This document shows, piece by piece, positions 1 through 9,542 of a stretch of DNA of 64,000 bases. The DNA comes from Arthrobacter oryzae (lineage in GTDB: Bacteria; Actinomycetota; Actinomycetes; Actinomycetales; Micrococcaceae). The DNA lies in NCBI RefSeq assembly GCF_030718995.1, contig NZ_CP132204.1, positions 1,302,001-1,366,000 of the forward strand, read 5' to 3'. Within the stretch, counting starts at the first letter, position 1, and every line of letters starts with the position of its first letter. Under the pieces are notes generated by a model. That model made no database searches, had not been told where the DNA came from, and worked only from the letters and a program-made list of their open reading frames with translations. The position numbers were made by a program, and so were the translations under genes.

Positions 1-2
1 GG

Positions 3-224
3 TGGAACCCGGCGTCCGAGGCCCAGGCCGTGGACCGCACCCACCGGATCGGCCAAGCACGCAACGTGATGGTGTACCGACTGGTGGCCAAGGACACCAT
101 CGAGGAGAAGGTCATGGCGCTGAAGGCCAAGAAGTCGCAGCTGTTCGCGGATGTGATGGAAGGCGATGCCCTCTCCGGCGGTTCCCTGACGGCGGAAGAC
201 CTGGCCGGCCTGTTCAACGACTAA
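3..224 (+). CDS. SNF2/DEAD-like helicase, C-terminal fragment
   Basis: This is the 3' end of a gene that begins outside the window. The reading frame is open from the first bases to a TAA at 222-224. The visible 73 residues contain the helicase motif VI signature DRTHRIGQ, where the arginine acts as the ATPase finger. They are followed by the usual SNF2 tail (IEEKVMALKAKK, then an acidic LFND end). Members of this family are DNA-dependent ATPases that move along or remodel DNA-protein complexes; bacterial forms often carry an N-terminal SWIM or HepA-like region that cannot be seen here. The family call is firm, but the specific role is unknown. Confidence 0.88.
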   Translation, partial: WNPASEAQAVDRTHRIGQARNVMVYRLVAKDTIEEKVMALKAKKSQLFADVMEGDALSGGSLTAEDLAGLFND

Positions 225-268
225 GCGTCAGCTTAAGGCGATCAGCCAATGACAGCCAGCCATGGCAG

Positions 269-667
269 TCAGCCCATGGCCGGGGCCAGGGACCTTCCCG
301 AGGACATCTGTTTCCGGGCCCAGCGGGCGAGCTTCTTGCCCTTGCCCTTCCACCAGTTGTCCTCCTCCTTGTCGTGGTGCAGGCGGAAGATGATCATCAC
401 CATCACGAAGACGCCCATGGCAACGTCCAGCCAGGACGAGAAGACGGCGTCGATGAGGACGCTGACCCCCATGACCAGGACCGACGGCAGCGCCAGCGAC
501 CGGAAGACGGTGCTGGCCACGTAGCGCCGGTGGGACCTGGGCACGGACAGTGCGCGGACCATGTCAAAACAGAGGCACGCCACCACCATCGCCTGCCCCA
601 GGGACAGGATGACCAGGCCGGCCATCGAGCCGGCGAACACGGCAACGGATTCCATCCCCGGGCTCAT
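269..667 (-). CDS. small membrane protein of unknown function
   Basis: A protein of 132 residues with no family I recognise. It has three hydrophobic stretches (roughly residues 5-30, 45-65 and 68-88) and ends in a basic, tryptophan-containing cytosolic tail (DNWWKGKGKK). I chose the ATG at 667 because it follows an AAGGAAGAG ribosome-binding site at good spacing. The frame stays open upstream to 781 but adds only an unlikely Cys-rich extension. It stands alone between the convergent helicase end and the urt operon. Dyads of the form GAGTA...TACTC lie upstream (810-824, 857-868) and may regulate it. Confidence 0.6.
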   Translation of the reverse strand: MSPGMESVAVFAGSMAGLVILSLGQAMVVACLCFDMVRALSVPRSHRRYVASTVFRSLALPSVLVMGVSVLIDAVFSSWLDVAMGVFVMVMIIFRLHHDKEEDNWWKGKGKKLARWARKQMSSGRSLAPAMG

Positions 668-809
668 CGGACACTCTTCCTTGTCGCACGGGACAGGGCA
701 GTCGCAGGATTGCAGAAGACACGCATAGGAATAACCCCCAGAGACCAGAGACCACAGCTGTGAGACCCAGCTGTGCTCCATTCAAGCCGCTGCCGCGCCA
801 GCCCGTCAC

Positions 810-868
810 GAGTAGTGTGTACTCTATTTTGGCGGCCGGGGTGACCGGGCTGACTCCTGAGTACTCAG
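810..868 (-). promoter_or_regulatory. paired GAGTA/TACTC dyads upstream of the small membrane protein gene
   Basis: Two inverted repeats share the same half-site. GAGTA-5 nt-TACTC spans 810-824, and the perfect 12-bp palindrome CTGAGTACTCAG spans 857-868. They lie 140-200 bp upstream of the gene starting at 667 and just beyond the 3' end of urtE. A regulator is not identifiable; this is a candidate operator pair only. Confidence 0.3.
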
Positions 869-903
869 TCCCCCCGCCGGGCGGTCCGGGCATGGTGCCG
901 GCC

Positions 904-1596
904 TCAGATCAGCATCGCTTCACGTACTTTCCCTGCCGACTCCGCTCCGCCGCTGCCCCGCGAACTGACCCGTCCGGCGGCCAGCACGTAGTAGCTGTCG
1001 GCGGCGTTCAGGGCGAATCCGATGTGCTGTTCCACCAGCAGGACCCGCATGCCGCTGCGCTGGGACAGCTTGATGATGGTCTCCTGGATTTCGGCCACGA
1101 CGTTGGGCTGGATCCCTTCCGTGGGCTCGTCCAGGATCAGCAGCGTGGGCTCGGTGATCAGGGCCCGGGCAATGGCCAGCTGCTGCCGCTGCCCGCCGGA
1201 CAGGAGGCCGGCCCGGCGTGCGAGCAGCGGGTTGAGCGCGGGAAACATGTCCAGCGCGTCGGCCACGCGCTCCCTGGCGTTCCTGCGTCCGTCAGCCACG
1301 AGCTGGAGGTTCTCCAGGGCGGTCAGCTGCCCGAACGACTGCTGTCCCTGCGGAACGTAGGCCATGCCGCGCGCCACCCGCTGGTGCGGCCGGAGCGCGG
1401 AGATGTCCTCCCCGTCCAGCGTGATGGTTCCGCGCGTGGGTTTGAGGAGCCCGACGACGGCACGCAGCAGGGTGGTCTTGCCCGCACCGTTGTGGCCCAG
1501 GATGGAGACCAGCGAGCCATCGGGCACCGTGATATCCACTCCCGAGATGACCTGGGTGCGCCCGTATCCGGTCTGCAGATCCGTGATTTCCAGCAT
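904..1596 (-). CDS. urtE: urea ABC transporter ATP-binding subunit UrtE
   Basis: A cytoplasmic ATPase of 230 residues that powers uptake of urea (or short amides) together with UrtD. Visible motifs are Walker A GHNGAGKT (about residues 34-41), Q-loop, signature LSGGQRQ, Walker B LLILDEPTEG and the H-loop (VEQHIGFAL). Its length and the GIQPN segment after Walker B fit the UrtE/LivF class. The start codon overlaps the urtD stop (TGATG at 1594-1598), so translation is coupled. The frame is open upstream to 1893 but the extension is urtD shadow. It is the last gene of urtABCDE. The C-terminus is slightly unusual in being Ser/Gly-rich (SSRGSGGAES). Confidence 0.93.
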   Translation of the reverse strand: MLEITDLQTGYGRTQVISGVDITVPDGSLVSILGHNGAGKTTLLRAVVGLLKPTRGTITLDGEDISALRPHQRVARGMAYVPQGQQSFGQLTALENLQLVADGRRNARERVADALDMFPALNPLLARRAGLLSGGQRQQLAIARALITEPTLLILDEPTEGIQPNVVAEIQETIIKLSQRSGMRVLLVEQHIGFALNAADSYYVLAAGRVSSRGSGGAESAGKVREAMLI

Positions 1597-2399
1597 CAGT
1601 GCCCTTCCATTCCGGCCGTGCCGAGGTAGACGTCCTGCACTTTCCTGTCCGCCTGGACCTGTGCCACGCTGCCCTCGCTGAGGACCTTGCCCGACGCCAG
1701 GACGGTCACCGAGGTGGCGAACTCCCGCACGAAGTCCATGTCGTGTTCGATCACCAGGGTGATGCGGCTGGCGGCGATCCGGCGGAGCAGCTGCCCGGTT
1801 TCGTCCCGCTCGTCCTGGCTCATTCCGGCGATGGGCTCGTCCAGGAGCAGCACGTCCGAGTTCTGGACCAGCAGCGTGCCGATCTCCAGCCACTGCTTCT
1901 GGCCGTGGGCCAGCGTTCCGGCCTGCTTGTCCGCGGCCTGCTCCAGCCCGATGATTTCCAGCGCCTCCTGCACGGCCGGTTCCACGCCCTTCCGGCGCCG
2001 CAGCAGTTCGCGGGCCTTCCGTCCGGGACCGGCGGCGATGTCCAGATTCTGCAGCACCGAAAGGTTCTCGAAAACGCTTGCCGTCTGGAAGGTCCGCCCC
2101 ACGCCCAGCCGGGCGATCTTGTGCACCTTGCGGCCCAGGATCTCAGTGCCGGTGTGGTTCACGGATCCGGTGGCCGGAACGAGCCCGGTGATGGCATCGA
2201 TGATGGTGGTCTTGCCTGCCCCGTTGGGGCCGATGAGGAACCGCAGGTCGCCCTGGATGACGTCGAGGTTGACCTTGTCCACGGCGACGAAACCGTCGAA
2301 CGCCACGGTGAGGTCGCGGATCTCCAGGTATTTGGGCCGGCCGTGCCGGAGCCCGCCGGCCTGTGGCTCGCCGTCGGGCAGCAGGGTGGGGGTGGTCAT
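1596..2399 (-). CDS. urtD: urea ABC transporter ATP-binding subunit UrtD
   Basis: A protein of 267 residues and the second ATPase of the urea transporter. Walker A (GPNGAGKT) is at about residues 57-64. The signature motif is LAHGQKQWLEIG rather than LSGGQ, which is the typical UrtD form, and it is followed by Walker B VLLLDEPIAG and the H-loop IEHDMDFV. The ATG at 2399 overlaps the urtC stop by four bases (ATGA). An N-terminal extension of about 25 residues precedes the ABC domain, as is common in UrtD. It works with UrtE under the UrtB/UrtC channel in the inner face of the membrane. Confidence 0.94.
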   Translation of the reverse strand: MTTPTLLPDGEPQAGGLRHGRPKYLEIRDLTVAFDGFVAVDKVNLDVIQGDLRFLIGPNGAGKTTIIDAITGLVPATGSVNHTGTEILGRKVHKIARLGVGRTFQTASVFENLSVLQNLDIAAGPGRKARELLRRRKGVEPAVQEALEIIGLEQAADKQAGTLAHGQKQWLEIGTLLVQNSDVLLLDEPIAGMSQDERDETGQLLRRIAASRITLVIEHDMDFVREFATSVTVLASGKVLSEGSVAQVQADRKVQDVYLGTAGMEGH

Positions 2400-3568
2400 C
2401 GGCTTGCCTCTTCCGGAATGGTGGATGCTGCGGGCGTGGAGGCCGCCGCGGGGACCGGTGCAGGTGCCGTGCGCCGCCGCCCCGGACTGCCCTGCCTTGC
2501 ATTGCTGTGCCCTGCCCCGCGCTGCTTCAGCCGCGCTGCGATACGCGGCAGTGAGGCAAGGCCGCCGGGCATGAACCCGATGACCAGCACGAAGAGCAGG
2601 CCCTGGAAATACACCCAGAAAGAAGGGAAGGTGGACGCCAGGCTGGTCTGCGCGATGGCCACGCTGAGGGCTCCCAGGACGGGGCCCAGCAGCGTTGCCC
2701 TGCCGCCGATGGCCACGCCGATCAGGAAGGCGATGGACGGAATCACGCCCACGTCGGCCGGCGAGATGATCCCCACGATGGGAACGAACAGAGCACCGGC
2801 AATCCCCGCCACGACGGCTGCGATCACGTAGGTCACGGTTTTGATGGTGGCCGGGTCGTAGCCCAGGAAGCGAACCCGTTCCTCCTGGTCCCGGACGGCC
2901 ACGAGGAGCTCGCCGAACCGGCTGTGCATCAGCTGCCGGGCCGCAGCAAGGGCCAGCAGCAGCACCACGGCGGCGATCGAATAGAGCATCAGCTTGTTCG
3001 CGGGGTCCTTCAGGTCGAACCCGAAGAACGATCGGAAGCCACTCAGCCCGTTGGATCCGCCGGTGGTGGCCTGCTGGCCGATCAGGAACACAGCGAAAGC
3101 GGCCGCCAGGGCCTGGCTGAGGATCGCAAAATAGGCGCCCTTGACGCGCCGTTTGAACACGGCGAGCCCCAGGAGGAGCGCCACCAGCCCCGGAACAAGG
3201 ACGACGGCGGCAAGGGTCACCGCCGGACTCCGGAACGGTTCCCACCAGCCGGGGACTTCGCCGCTGCCGTACAGCGACATGAAGTCCGGCACCCCGGACC
3301 CGCCGAAAAGGGAGGCGTCCGCCAGCTTGAGGTGCATGGCCATGATGTACGCGCCGAGCCCGAAGAACACGCCCTGGCCCAGGGTCAGCATGCCGCCGCG
3401 CCCCCAGGCCAGGCCGATCCCCACCGCCACGATCGCGAAGCAAATGAACTTTCCCAGAAGGGCGAGGTTGAACGCCGAGAGCGCTGCCGGAGCCGCCACC
3501 AGCAGCAGTACCGCGCCCGCGGCGAAGCCGGCCAGCACGCCCCACCGGGATTGCAGGAAAGTGTTCAT
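2396..3568 (-). CDS. urtC: urea ABC transporter permease UrtC
   Basis: An integral membrane permease of 390 residues with about ten hydrophobic segments, belonging to the LivM/UrtC branch of branched-chain amino acid-type permeases. The segment AWGRGGMLTLGQGVFFGLGAY is characteristic of UrtC. The C-terminus is an Ala/Pro-rich tail (PAPVPAAASTPAAS) that is probably disordered. The start overlaps the urtB stop by four bases. It forms the translocation channel with UrtB. Confidence 0.93.
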   Translation of the reverse strand: MNTFLQSRWGVLAGFAAGAVLLLVAAPAALSAFNLALLGKFICFAIVAVGIGLAWGRGGMLTLGQGVFFGLGAYIMAMHLKLADASLFGGSGVPDFMSLYGSGEVPGWWEPFRSPAVTLAAVVLVPGLVALLLGLAVFKRRVKGAYFAILSQALAAAFAVFLIGQQATTGGSNGLSGFRSFFGFDLKDPANKLMLYSIAAVVLLLALAAARQLMHSRFGELLVAVRDQEERVRFLGYDPATIKTVTYVIAAVVAGIAGALFVPIVGIISPADVGVIPSIAFLIGVAIGGRATLLGPVLGALSVAIAQTSLASTFPSFWVYFQGLLFVLVIGFMPGGLASLPRIAARLKQRGAGHSNARQGSPGRRRTAPAPVPAAASTPAASTIPEEASR

Positions 3569-4449
3569 GCCAGGCTCCTTGTCTTGAGGCTGAAGATGCC
3601 CTGGGGCCGCAGCTGCAGGAAGACCACGATCAGCACCAGGATCAGCACCTTGCCGATGCTCGCCGTCGTCGAAAATTCAAAGACGGACTGCAGCACGCCC
3701 AGCGCGAAGGCGGCAATCACGGCCCCCTTGATTTGGCCGACTCCGCCGGCCACCACCACCAGGAAGGCGTCCACGATGTAGTTGGTGCCCAGGTACGGTC
3801 CGGTGGAGCCGATCAGCGTGACGGCCACGCCCGCCACTCCGGCGAGGCCCGACCCGATGAAGAACGTCAGCTGGTCGGTGCGCCGGGTGGAGATGCCGCT
3901 GGTTTCAGCCAGGTCCCGGTTCAGGACCACCGCCCTGATCCGGCGTCCGAGCGGGGTCGCCCTGAGGATCAGCACGAGTCCCGCCAGGCAGACAAGGGAG
4001 AGCAGCAGGATGAAGAGCCGGGTGAGCGGGATGGGCGCCCCCAGCAGTTCGATGTTGCCCTGCAGCCAGGCCGGCGCCCGGACGTCCACGCTGGGGGCGC
4101 CGAAGATGTCCCGCGCGGCCTGCTGCAGGATGAGCGCCACCCCGAACGTGACCAGCAGGGTGTCCAGCGGCCGGTGGTACATCCGCCGGAGCAGCACCGC
4201 CTCGAGCACCAGCCCCAGCAGGCCGCCCACGAGGAAGCCCACTGGAATGGAAACCAGCAGCGAGACGCCGGCATCGGAGATGCTTCGCTGCACCACGAAG
4301 GCCGTGTACGCACCGGCCATCATGAACTCGCCGTGGGCCATGTTGATGACCCCCATCTGGCCGAAGGTCAGCGACAACCCCAGTGCGGCCAGCAGCAGCA
4401 CCGAGCCGAGACTGAGTCCGGCAAACATCTGTCCAATCAGCAGTTCCAT
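3565..4449 (-). CDS. urtB: urea ABC transporter permease UrtB
   Basis: A permease of 294 residues of the LivH/UrtB family with about eight membrane segments. The N-terminal region carries LGLSLTFGQMGVINMAHGEF, and the cytoplasmic loop (LGRRIRAVVLNRDLAETSGI) is where the ATPase subunits dock. It follows urtA by 46 bp in the same direction and is translationally coupled to urtC. It pairs with UrtC to form the urea channel. Confidence 0.94.
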   Translation of the reverse strand: MELLIGQMFAGLSLGSVLLLAALGLSLTFGQMGVINMAHGEFMMAGAYTAFVVQRSISDAGVSLLVSIPVGFLVGGLLGLVLEAVLLRRMYHRPLDTLLVTFGVALILQQAARDIFGAPSVDVRAPAWLQGNIELLGAPIPLTRLFILLLSLVCLAGLVLILRATPLGRRIRAVVLNRDLAETSGISTRRTDQLTFFIGSGLAGVAGVAVTLIGSTGPYLGTNYIVDAFLVVVAGGVGQIKGAVIAAFALGVLQSVFEFSTTASIGKVLILVLIVVFLQLRPQGIFSLKTRSLA

Positions 4450-4495
4450 TCCAGCGGGCCTTTCCTCCGGGTTGATGCAGGGGTGGTGGAAGCGG

Positions 4496-5761
4496 CTACT
4501 TGGCCAGGTCCTTGGCCCAGGGGTAGCTGGCCAGGAACGGATCGGGTTCCACGGCCTTCGGCGAAGACCACACCGTGTCGATCAGGCCTTCGGAGTTGAT
4601 CTTTCCGATCCGGGGAGTCTTGGTGATGTGGTTGTTCTCGCCGTCCACCGTGACTGTGCCCTCAGGCGCCTCGAACGTCACTCCGCCGGCGGCTGCCTGG
4701 ACCTTGTCCACTTCAAAGGACCCGGCCTTTTCCACCATGGCCTTCCACAGGTACAGCGAGGTGTACGCCGCTTCCATGGGATCGCTGGTGACGCGTTCGG
4801 CACCGAACTTCGCCTTGAACGCGGCGACGAACTTCTGGTTGGCGGGGGTGTCCAGCGTCTGGTAGTAGTCCCAGGCGGTGAGCTGGCCCTCCACGTTTTC
4901 CAAGCCGACCCCGGGGACTTCCTCTTCGGCGATGGATACCGAAACCACGGGCATGGATTCCGCGGTCAGGCCGACGCTCTTGTACTGCCGGAAGAAGGCC
5001 ACGTTGCTGTCACCGTTGAGGGTGTTGAACACGGCGTCTGCCTTGGAGTCGCGGACCTTGTTCACGATGGTGGAGAACTCGGTGGACCCGAGCGGGGCAT
5101 ATTCCTCGCCGAGGACCTCCATGCCGTGGGCTTTGGCGTAGGCCTGGATGATCTTGTTGGCCGTCCGCGGGAAGACGTAGTCGCTGCCCACCAGGAAGAT
5201 GGACTTGGTCCCCTGCTCGGCCAGGTAGTCGAGGGCCGGGATGATCTGCTGGTTGGTGGTGGCGCCCGTGTAGAAGATGTTCTTGGATGCTTCGAGGCCT
5301 TCGTACTGCACCGGGTAGAACAGCAGGGCATCGTTGGCTTCGAAGACCGGGAGCATGGCCTTGCGGCTGGAGGAGGTCCAGCCGCCGAACACCGCGGCCG
5401 TGCAGTCCTGCTGGATCAGCTTTCCGGCGCGTTCGGCGAACTTGGTGGGTTCACTGGCGCCGTCCTCGCTGACCACCTGCAACTGCTTGCCCATGACTCC
5501 GCCGGCGGCGTTGATCTCCTCGGCTGCCAGGCTCAGGGAATCGAAGACGGTGTTCTCGCTGATGGCCATGGTCCCCGAGAGCGAGTTGATGAATCCGACC
5601 TTGACGCTGCTGCCCGACGTATCGACGCAGGAACTGCCGCTGCTGGCGGTGGAATTGGCGGACGCGGGATCCGAAATCTGGCTTCCGCAGCCGGCCAGGA
5701 CCGTCGCCATTGCCGCCGCGGCCAGGGGGATCAAAGCGCGTTTAGTTACTGAAACCCTCAT
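4496..5761 (-). CDS. urtA: urea ABC transporter substrate-binding lipoprotein UrtA
   Basis: A binding lipoprotein of 421 residues. The signal peptide starts [13 protein letters not shown] and ends in a lipobox LAGC (Cys at about residue 25), so the mature protein is anchored outside the cytoplasmic membrane. The domain is a periplasmic-binding-protein type I fold close to AmiC/UrtA (motifs [17 protein letters not shown] and [11 protein letters not shown]). I chose the ATG at 5761 rather than 5812 because it begins a normal signal peptide and has an AGCAGGT site upstream. It is the first gene of the operon and probably sets substrate choice: urea or a short amide. Confidence 0.94.
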   Translation of the reverse strand: MRVSVTKRALIPLAAAAMATVLAGCGSQISDPASANSTASSGSSCVDTSGSSVKVGFINSLSGTMAISENTVFDSLSLAAEEINAAGGVMGKQLQVVSEDGASEPTKFAERAGKLIQQDCTAAVFGGWTSSSRKAMLPVFEANDALLFYPVQYEGLEASKNIFYTGATTNQQIIPALDYLAEQGTKSIFLVGSDYVFPRTANKIIQAYAKAHGMEVLGEEYAPLGSTEFSTIVNKVRDSKADAVFNTLNGDSNVAFFRQYKSVGLTAESMPVVSVSIAEEEVPGVGLENVEGQLTAWDYYQTLDTPANQKFVAAFKAKFGAERVTSDPMEAAYTSLYLWKAMVEKAGSFEVDKVQAAAGGVTFEAPEGTVTVDGENNHITKTPRIGKINSEGLIDTVWSSPKAVEPDPFLASYPWAKDLAK

Positions 5762-5935
5762 GATTACCTGCTTCTCGCTCCGCGCTGCCTGACGGCAGCG
5801 ACTGGTCTCCAAGGTCCTGACGGGGACCCGTTCGGCTCAATCTAGGAGCGAATTGTTTCCAGAGGCATGGTGGTTCGTTTCCGCACTATTTCCGACCGGG
5901 CCTTCTCCCCCGCGGCCACGCGCAGCAACACTAAG

Positions 5936-5947
5936 TTTGCTGGCAAA
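5936..5947. promoter_or_regulatory. perfect TTTGC-TG-GCAAA palindrome upstream of urtA
   Basis: A 12-bp perfect palindrome lies between urtA (start 5761, leftward) and the reductase gene (start 6040, rightward). Its position in a divergent promoter region suggests an operator, but no regulator gene is adjacent. Confidence 0.3.
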
Positions 5948-5972
5948 ATGGCGGAAAATGCGGACGGCAAAG

Positions 5973-5988
5973 TTAACCTGAAGGAAAC
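5973..5988. promoter_or_regulatory. candidate GlnR-like box upstream of urtA
   Basis: TTAAC-6 nt-GAAAC matches the actinobacterial GlnR half-site pattern GTnAC-n6-GAAAC except for its first base. Urea transporters are common nitrogen-control targets, so the position fits nitrogen regulation. Only a single box is evident and the distance to urtA (about 210 bp) is long. The call is tentative. Confidence 0.3.
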
Positions 5989-6039
5989 TTCCCCGCCGTC
6001 ATGTACGGATTGGCGGCGACACATAGCCCTAGGAGCAGC

Positions 6040-6987
6040 ATGACCAGCCAGCAGAACGCCCAGCCGGACGCCCAGCGGATCCTGGTTGTCGGGGCGGGAG
6101 CCACCGGTGGATACTTTGGCGCGCGCCTGGCGCAGGCAGGCCGGGACGTGACATTCCTGGTCCGGGAGGGGCGGGCAGCCGTCCTGCGCCGGCGCGGCCT
6201 GCGCATCACGGGCCTGGGCCGCGAGGACGCCATTGAACCGAAGCTGGTCACCGCTGCGGACCTCGACGGCCCGTACGACCTGGTGCTGGTGACAGTCAAG
6301 GCCGCCGCCCTGCCCCGGGCACTGGCAGACCTGGCGCCGGCAGTCGGGCCGGAAACCGTCGTCGTTCCCTTCCTCAACGGCATGGCCCACGTGGACGCGC
6401 TCATAACCGCTTTCGGCGCCGGCCGGGTGCTCGGCGGCGTCGTCAAGGTGGTCACCACCGTCACGGACGACGGCGACATCCTGCAAATGAATCCGATGGC
6501 CACACTCACCGTCGGTGAACTGTCCGGCCCGCCGAGTGAGCGCGTGCTTCGGGCCGTTGAGACCCTCACCGTGCCCGGGTTCAAGGCCTCGGCCACGGCC
6601 GATGCCCTGGCGTCGATGTGGCACAAATGGGCCTTCATCGTCGCGGCAGGTACCGTCACCTGCCTGCTCCGGGGACCGGTGGGCGCCATCGTGGCGGTGC
6701 CGGGCGGCACGGACTTCGTGCACTCGGTGCTGGCGGAAGCCGGCGCCGTTTCGGCCGCCGCCGGCTACCCGGTTCCGGCCCAGGAACAGCAGCTGTCCGT
6801 GGAGATACTGACGCAGCCGGGGTCAACCTTCACGTCGTCGCTCTACCGCGACGTCGTTGCAGGGCTCCCCGGCGAGACCGAACACCTGCTGGGCGATTTC
6901 ACCCGGCGGGCACGGCTCCTGGGCGCGGACACGCCGCTGATCGACCTGGCCCTGATGCAGTTGAGGGTCAGCGCCGCGACCGCCTAG
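6040..6987 (+). CDS. ketopantoate reductase-like 2-dehydropantoate reductase (PanE/ApbA family)
   Basis: A protein of 315 residues. The N-terminal Rossmann fold has the dinucleotide motif VGAGATGGYFG at about residues 17-27, and the C-terminal helical domain has the family signature (a Lys in SMWHKWAFIVAAG). PanE reduces 2-dehydropantoate to pantoate with NADPH in pantothenate synthesis. Many genomes carry several paralogues with other substrates, and this copy has no pan genes beside it, so the substrate is uncertain. The ATG at 6040 follows an AGGAGC site; the upstream ATG at 6001 lacks one. It is convergent with the hydrolase gene downstream. Confidence 0.8.
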   Translation: MTSQQNAQPDAQRILVVGAGATGGYFGARLAQAGRDVTFLVREGRAAVLRRRGLRITGLGREDAIEPKLVTAADLDGPYDLVLVTVKAAALPRALADLAPAVGPETVVVPFLNGMAHVDALITAFGAGRVLGGVVKVVTTVTDDGDILQMNPMATLTVGELSGPPSERVLRAVETLTVPGFKASATADALASMWHKWAFIVAAGTVTCLLRGPVGAIVAVPGGTDFVHSVLAEAGAVSAAAGYPVPAQEQQLSVEILTQPGSTFTSSLYRDVVAGLPGETEHLLGDFTRRARLLGADTPLIDLALMQLRVSAATA

Positions 6988-7020
6988 CGGCGGCCGGCTC
7001 CTGGTACTTCTTCTCCCGGG

Positions 7021-7938
<918 letters not shown>

Positions 7939-7989
7939 TCAGCGCCAGCCGGCGTTTCGGCTCACCCCGCAGTGCTCACTCCGCAGTGC

Positions 7990-8412
7990 TCACTCCGTGG
8001 AGCGCGGCCGCCACACCACCACGGCTTGGGAACGTGCCCGGGGCCGCTGGCCGCGGGCCAGGCTCACGACGTCCCCGGCTGCCCCGGCCGCGAAAATGCG
8101 CGAATCCAGCGGACTGCGCCGGCGCCCCAGTTCTTCGGTCAGTTCACTCACCCGGCGCTGCAGCGCAGCCACCTGGTTCTCGAGCTGCAGGATCCGTTTG
8201 ATGCCTTCCAGCGATACTCCTTCATGCGAGAGCCGCTGCACTTCCCGGAGCACGTTGACGTCCCGCTGGGAGTACCTCCGGGATTTTCCGGGCGCGCGGC
8301 TGGGCGAGACGATGCCCAGGCGGTCATACTGCCGCAACGTCTGCGGGTGCATGTCCGCCAGCTCAGCCGCCACCGAGATAACGAAGATCGGCTGATCGAA
8401 ATCAATGTCCAT
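7990..8412 (-). CDS. hspR: heat shock repressor HspR (MerR family)
   Basis: A protein of 140 residues. The N-terminal MerR-type winged helix (about residues 10-78) contains HPQTLRQYDRLGIVSPSR, which is diagnostic of HspR, followed by a short coiled coil (ILQLENQVAALQRRVSELTEEL). HspR binds HAIR operators and uses DnaK as co-repressor in Streptomyces and mycobacteria. Here it is the last gene of dnaK-grpE-dnaJ-hspR, and HAIR sites lie upstream of dnaK and of clpB, consistent with feedback control. The start has an excellent GGGAGGAG site. Confidence 0.93.
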   Translation of the reverse strand: MDIDFDQPIFVISVAAELADMHPQTLRQYDRLGIVSPSRAPGKSRRYSQRDVNVLREVQRLSHEGVSLEGIKRILQLENQVAALQRRVSELTEELGRRRSPLDSRIFAAGAAGDVVSLARGQRPRARSQAVVVWRPRSTE

Positions 8413-8461
8413 GGCCGGCTCCTCCCGCTAGTCCCAGTCCCAGTCCGCGCACGCGCGTTTC

Positions 8462-9448
8462 CTACAGCCGTGCCTTGGCTGTCAGTCCGGCCCGGACATC
8501 CTCGCCGCCGGTGGCTGCAGCGAACGCCTTCACGGCTTCCTCAGCTTCCTTGGTCAGCTTTTGCGGAACCACGACGTCGATGGTCACCAGCAGGTCGCCG
8601 GTGGCCTTCGCGTGCTTGACTCCGCGGCCCTTGACCCGGAGTGTGCGTCCGGACGGGGTCCCCGGGGGAACCCGGACCCTGACCTTCTCGCCGTCAATCG
8701 TCGGCACCTCGATGTCGGCGCCCAGGGCAGCCTCCGGGAAGGTGACCGGTACATGGATGCGGAGGTTGTCGCCGTCGCGCGTGTAGAAGTCATGGCCCTT
8801 GACGTTGACGGTGACCATCAGGTCGCCGTTGCCGGCCGGGCCATACTGGCCCTTGCCGCGGACACGGACCTTCTGGCCGTCCTTGATTCCGGCCGGAACC
8901 CGGACGTCGATGACGTCTCCGTCCGGTTCCCGCAGGCCGATGGTGGTGCCCCGGATGGAACCGGCGAAGGAAATGGTGGTGGTTGCCGTGCGGTCGGCGC
9001 CCTTCTGCGGTCCGCGCTGGAACCCCGCTCCGGAACCCGGGCCGCCGAATTGCCCGCCGAAGAGGTCGGCGAACTCCGGCGGGATGCCGCCGGAGGTGCT
9101 GTAGCCCCCGGAGTGGCGTCCGCCGCCGCCGGTGAAGAGGCCGCCGAAGAGGTCTTCGAACCCGGCGTTGCCGGCCCCGCCGCCCCCGCCGCCGGGAGCA
9201 AAGCGCGCGCCGCCGCCCATGGCACGGATGGCGTCATACTGCTGGCGCTCGTCCGGATCCGAGAGAACGGAGTACGCCTCGGAGATGTCCTTGAACTTCT
9301 TCTCCGACGCAACATTCCCCGCGTTGGTGTCCGGGTGATGCTGCCGCGCAAGCTTCCGGTAAGCCTTCTTGATATCGGCGTCGGAAGCGTCCTTGGCGAC
9401 TCCAAGGATCTTGTAGAAGTCCTTGTCGACCCAGTCCTGGCTAGCCAA
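8462..9448 (-). CDS. dnaJ: DnaJ-type co-chaperone without zinc finger
   Basis: A J-domain protein of 328 residues. The J domain spans about residues 9-75 with the HPD tripeptide at 38-40, which stimulates DnaK ATPase. A long Gly/Phe-rich linker (about 80-145) is followed by two C-terminal beta-barrel substrate-binding domains. There is no CxxCxGxG zinc-finger block, so by architecture this is a class II (CbpA/DnaJ2-like) protein even though it occupies the dnaJ1 position in the dnaK operon. It acts with DnaK and GrpE in protein folding. A strong hairpin separates it from grpE. Confidence 0.92.
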   Translation of the reverse strand: MASQDWVDKDFYKILGVAKDASDADIKKAYRKLARQHHPDTNAGNVASEKKFKDISEAYSVLSDPDERQQYDAIRAMGGGARFAPGGGGGGAGNAGFEDLFGGLFTGGGGRHSGGYSTSGGIPPEFADLFGGQFGGPGSGAGFQRGPQKGADRTATTTISFAGSIRGTTIGLREPDGDVIDVRVPAGIKDGQKVRVRGKGQYGPAGNGDLMVTVNVKGHDFYTRDGDNLRIHVPVTFPEAALGADIEVPTIDGEKVRVRVPPGTPSGRTLRVKGRGVKHAKATGDLLVTIDVVVPQKLTKEAEEAVKAFAAATGGEDVRAGLTAKARL

Positions 9449-9474
9449 TGGCGTTTCCTTTCAAATCTTTGTGC

Positions 9475-9531
9475 CGAGATGGCAGTTCGCGGCAATGTTC
9501 TTGCGAATCACTGCTGCGAACTGCCATCTCG
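9475..9531. repeat. long inverted repeat between grpE and dnaJ
   Basis: Two 20-bp arms (9475-9494 and 9512-9531) pair with one mismatch around a 17-nt loop. The element starts 11 nt after the grpE stop and lies 26 nt before the dnaJ start, inside the heat-shock operon. It resembles REP/BIME-type intergenic hairpins and could attenuate transcription or stabilise the dnaK-grpE message. There is no U-tract on the coding strand. Confidence 0.8.
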
Positions 9532-9542
9532 ATGGGGCAATG

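Noticed and set aside
6040..6987. True panE of pantothenate synthesis
   Set aside because: No panB, panC or panD gene is near and the family has many paralogues, so only a family-level name is given.
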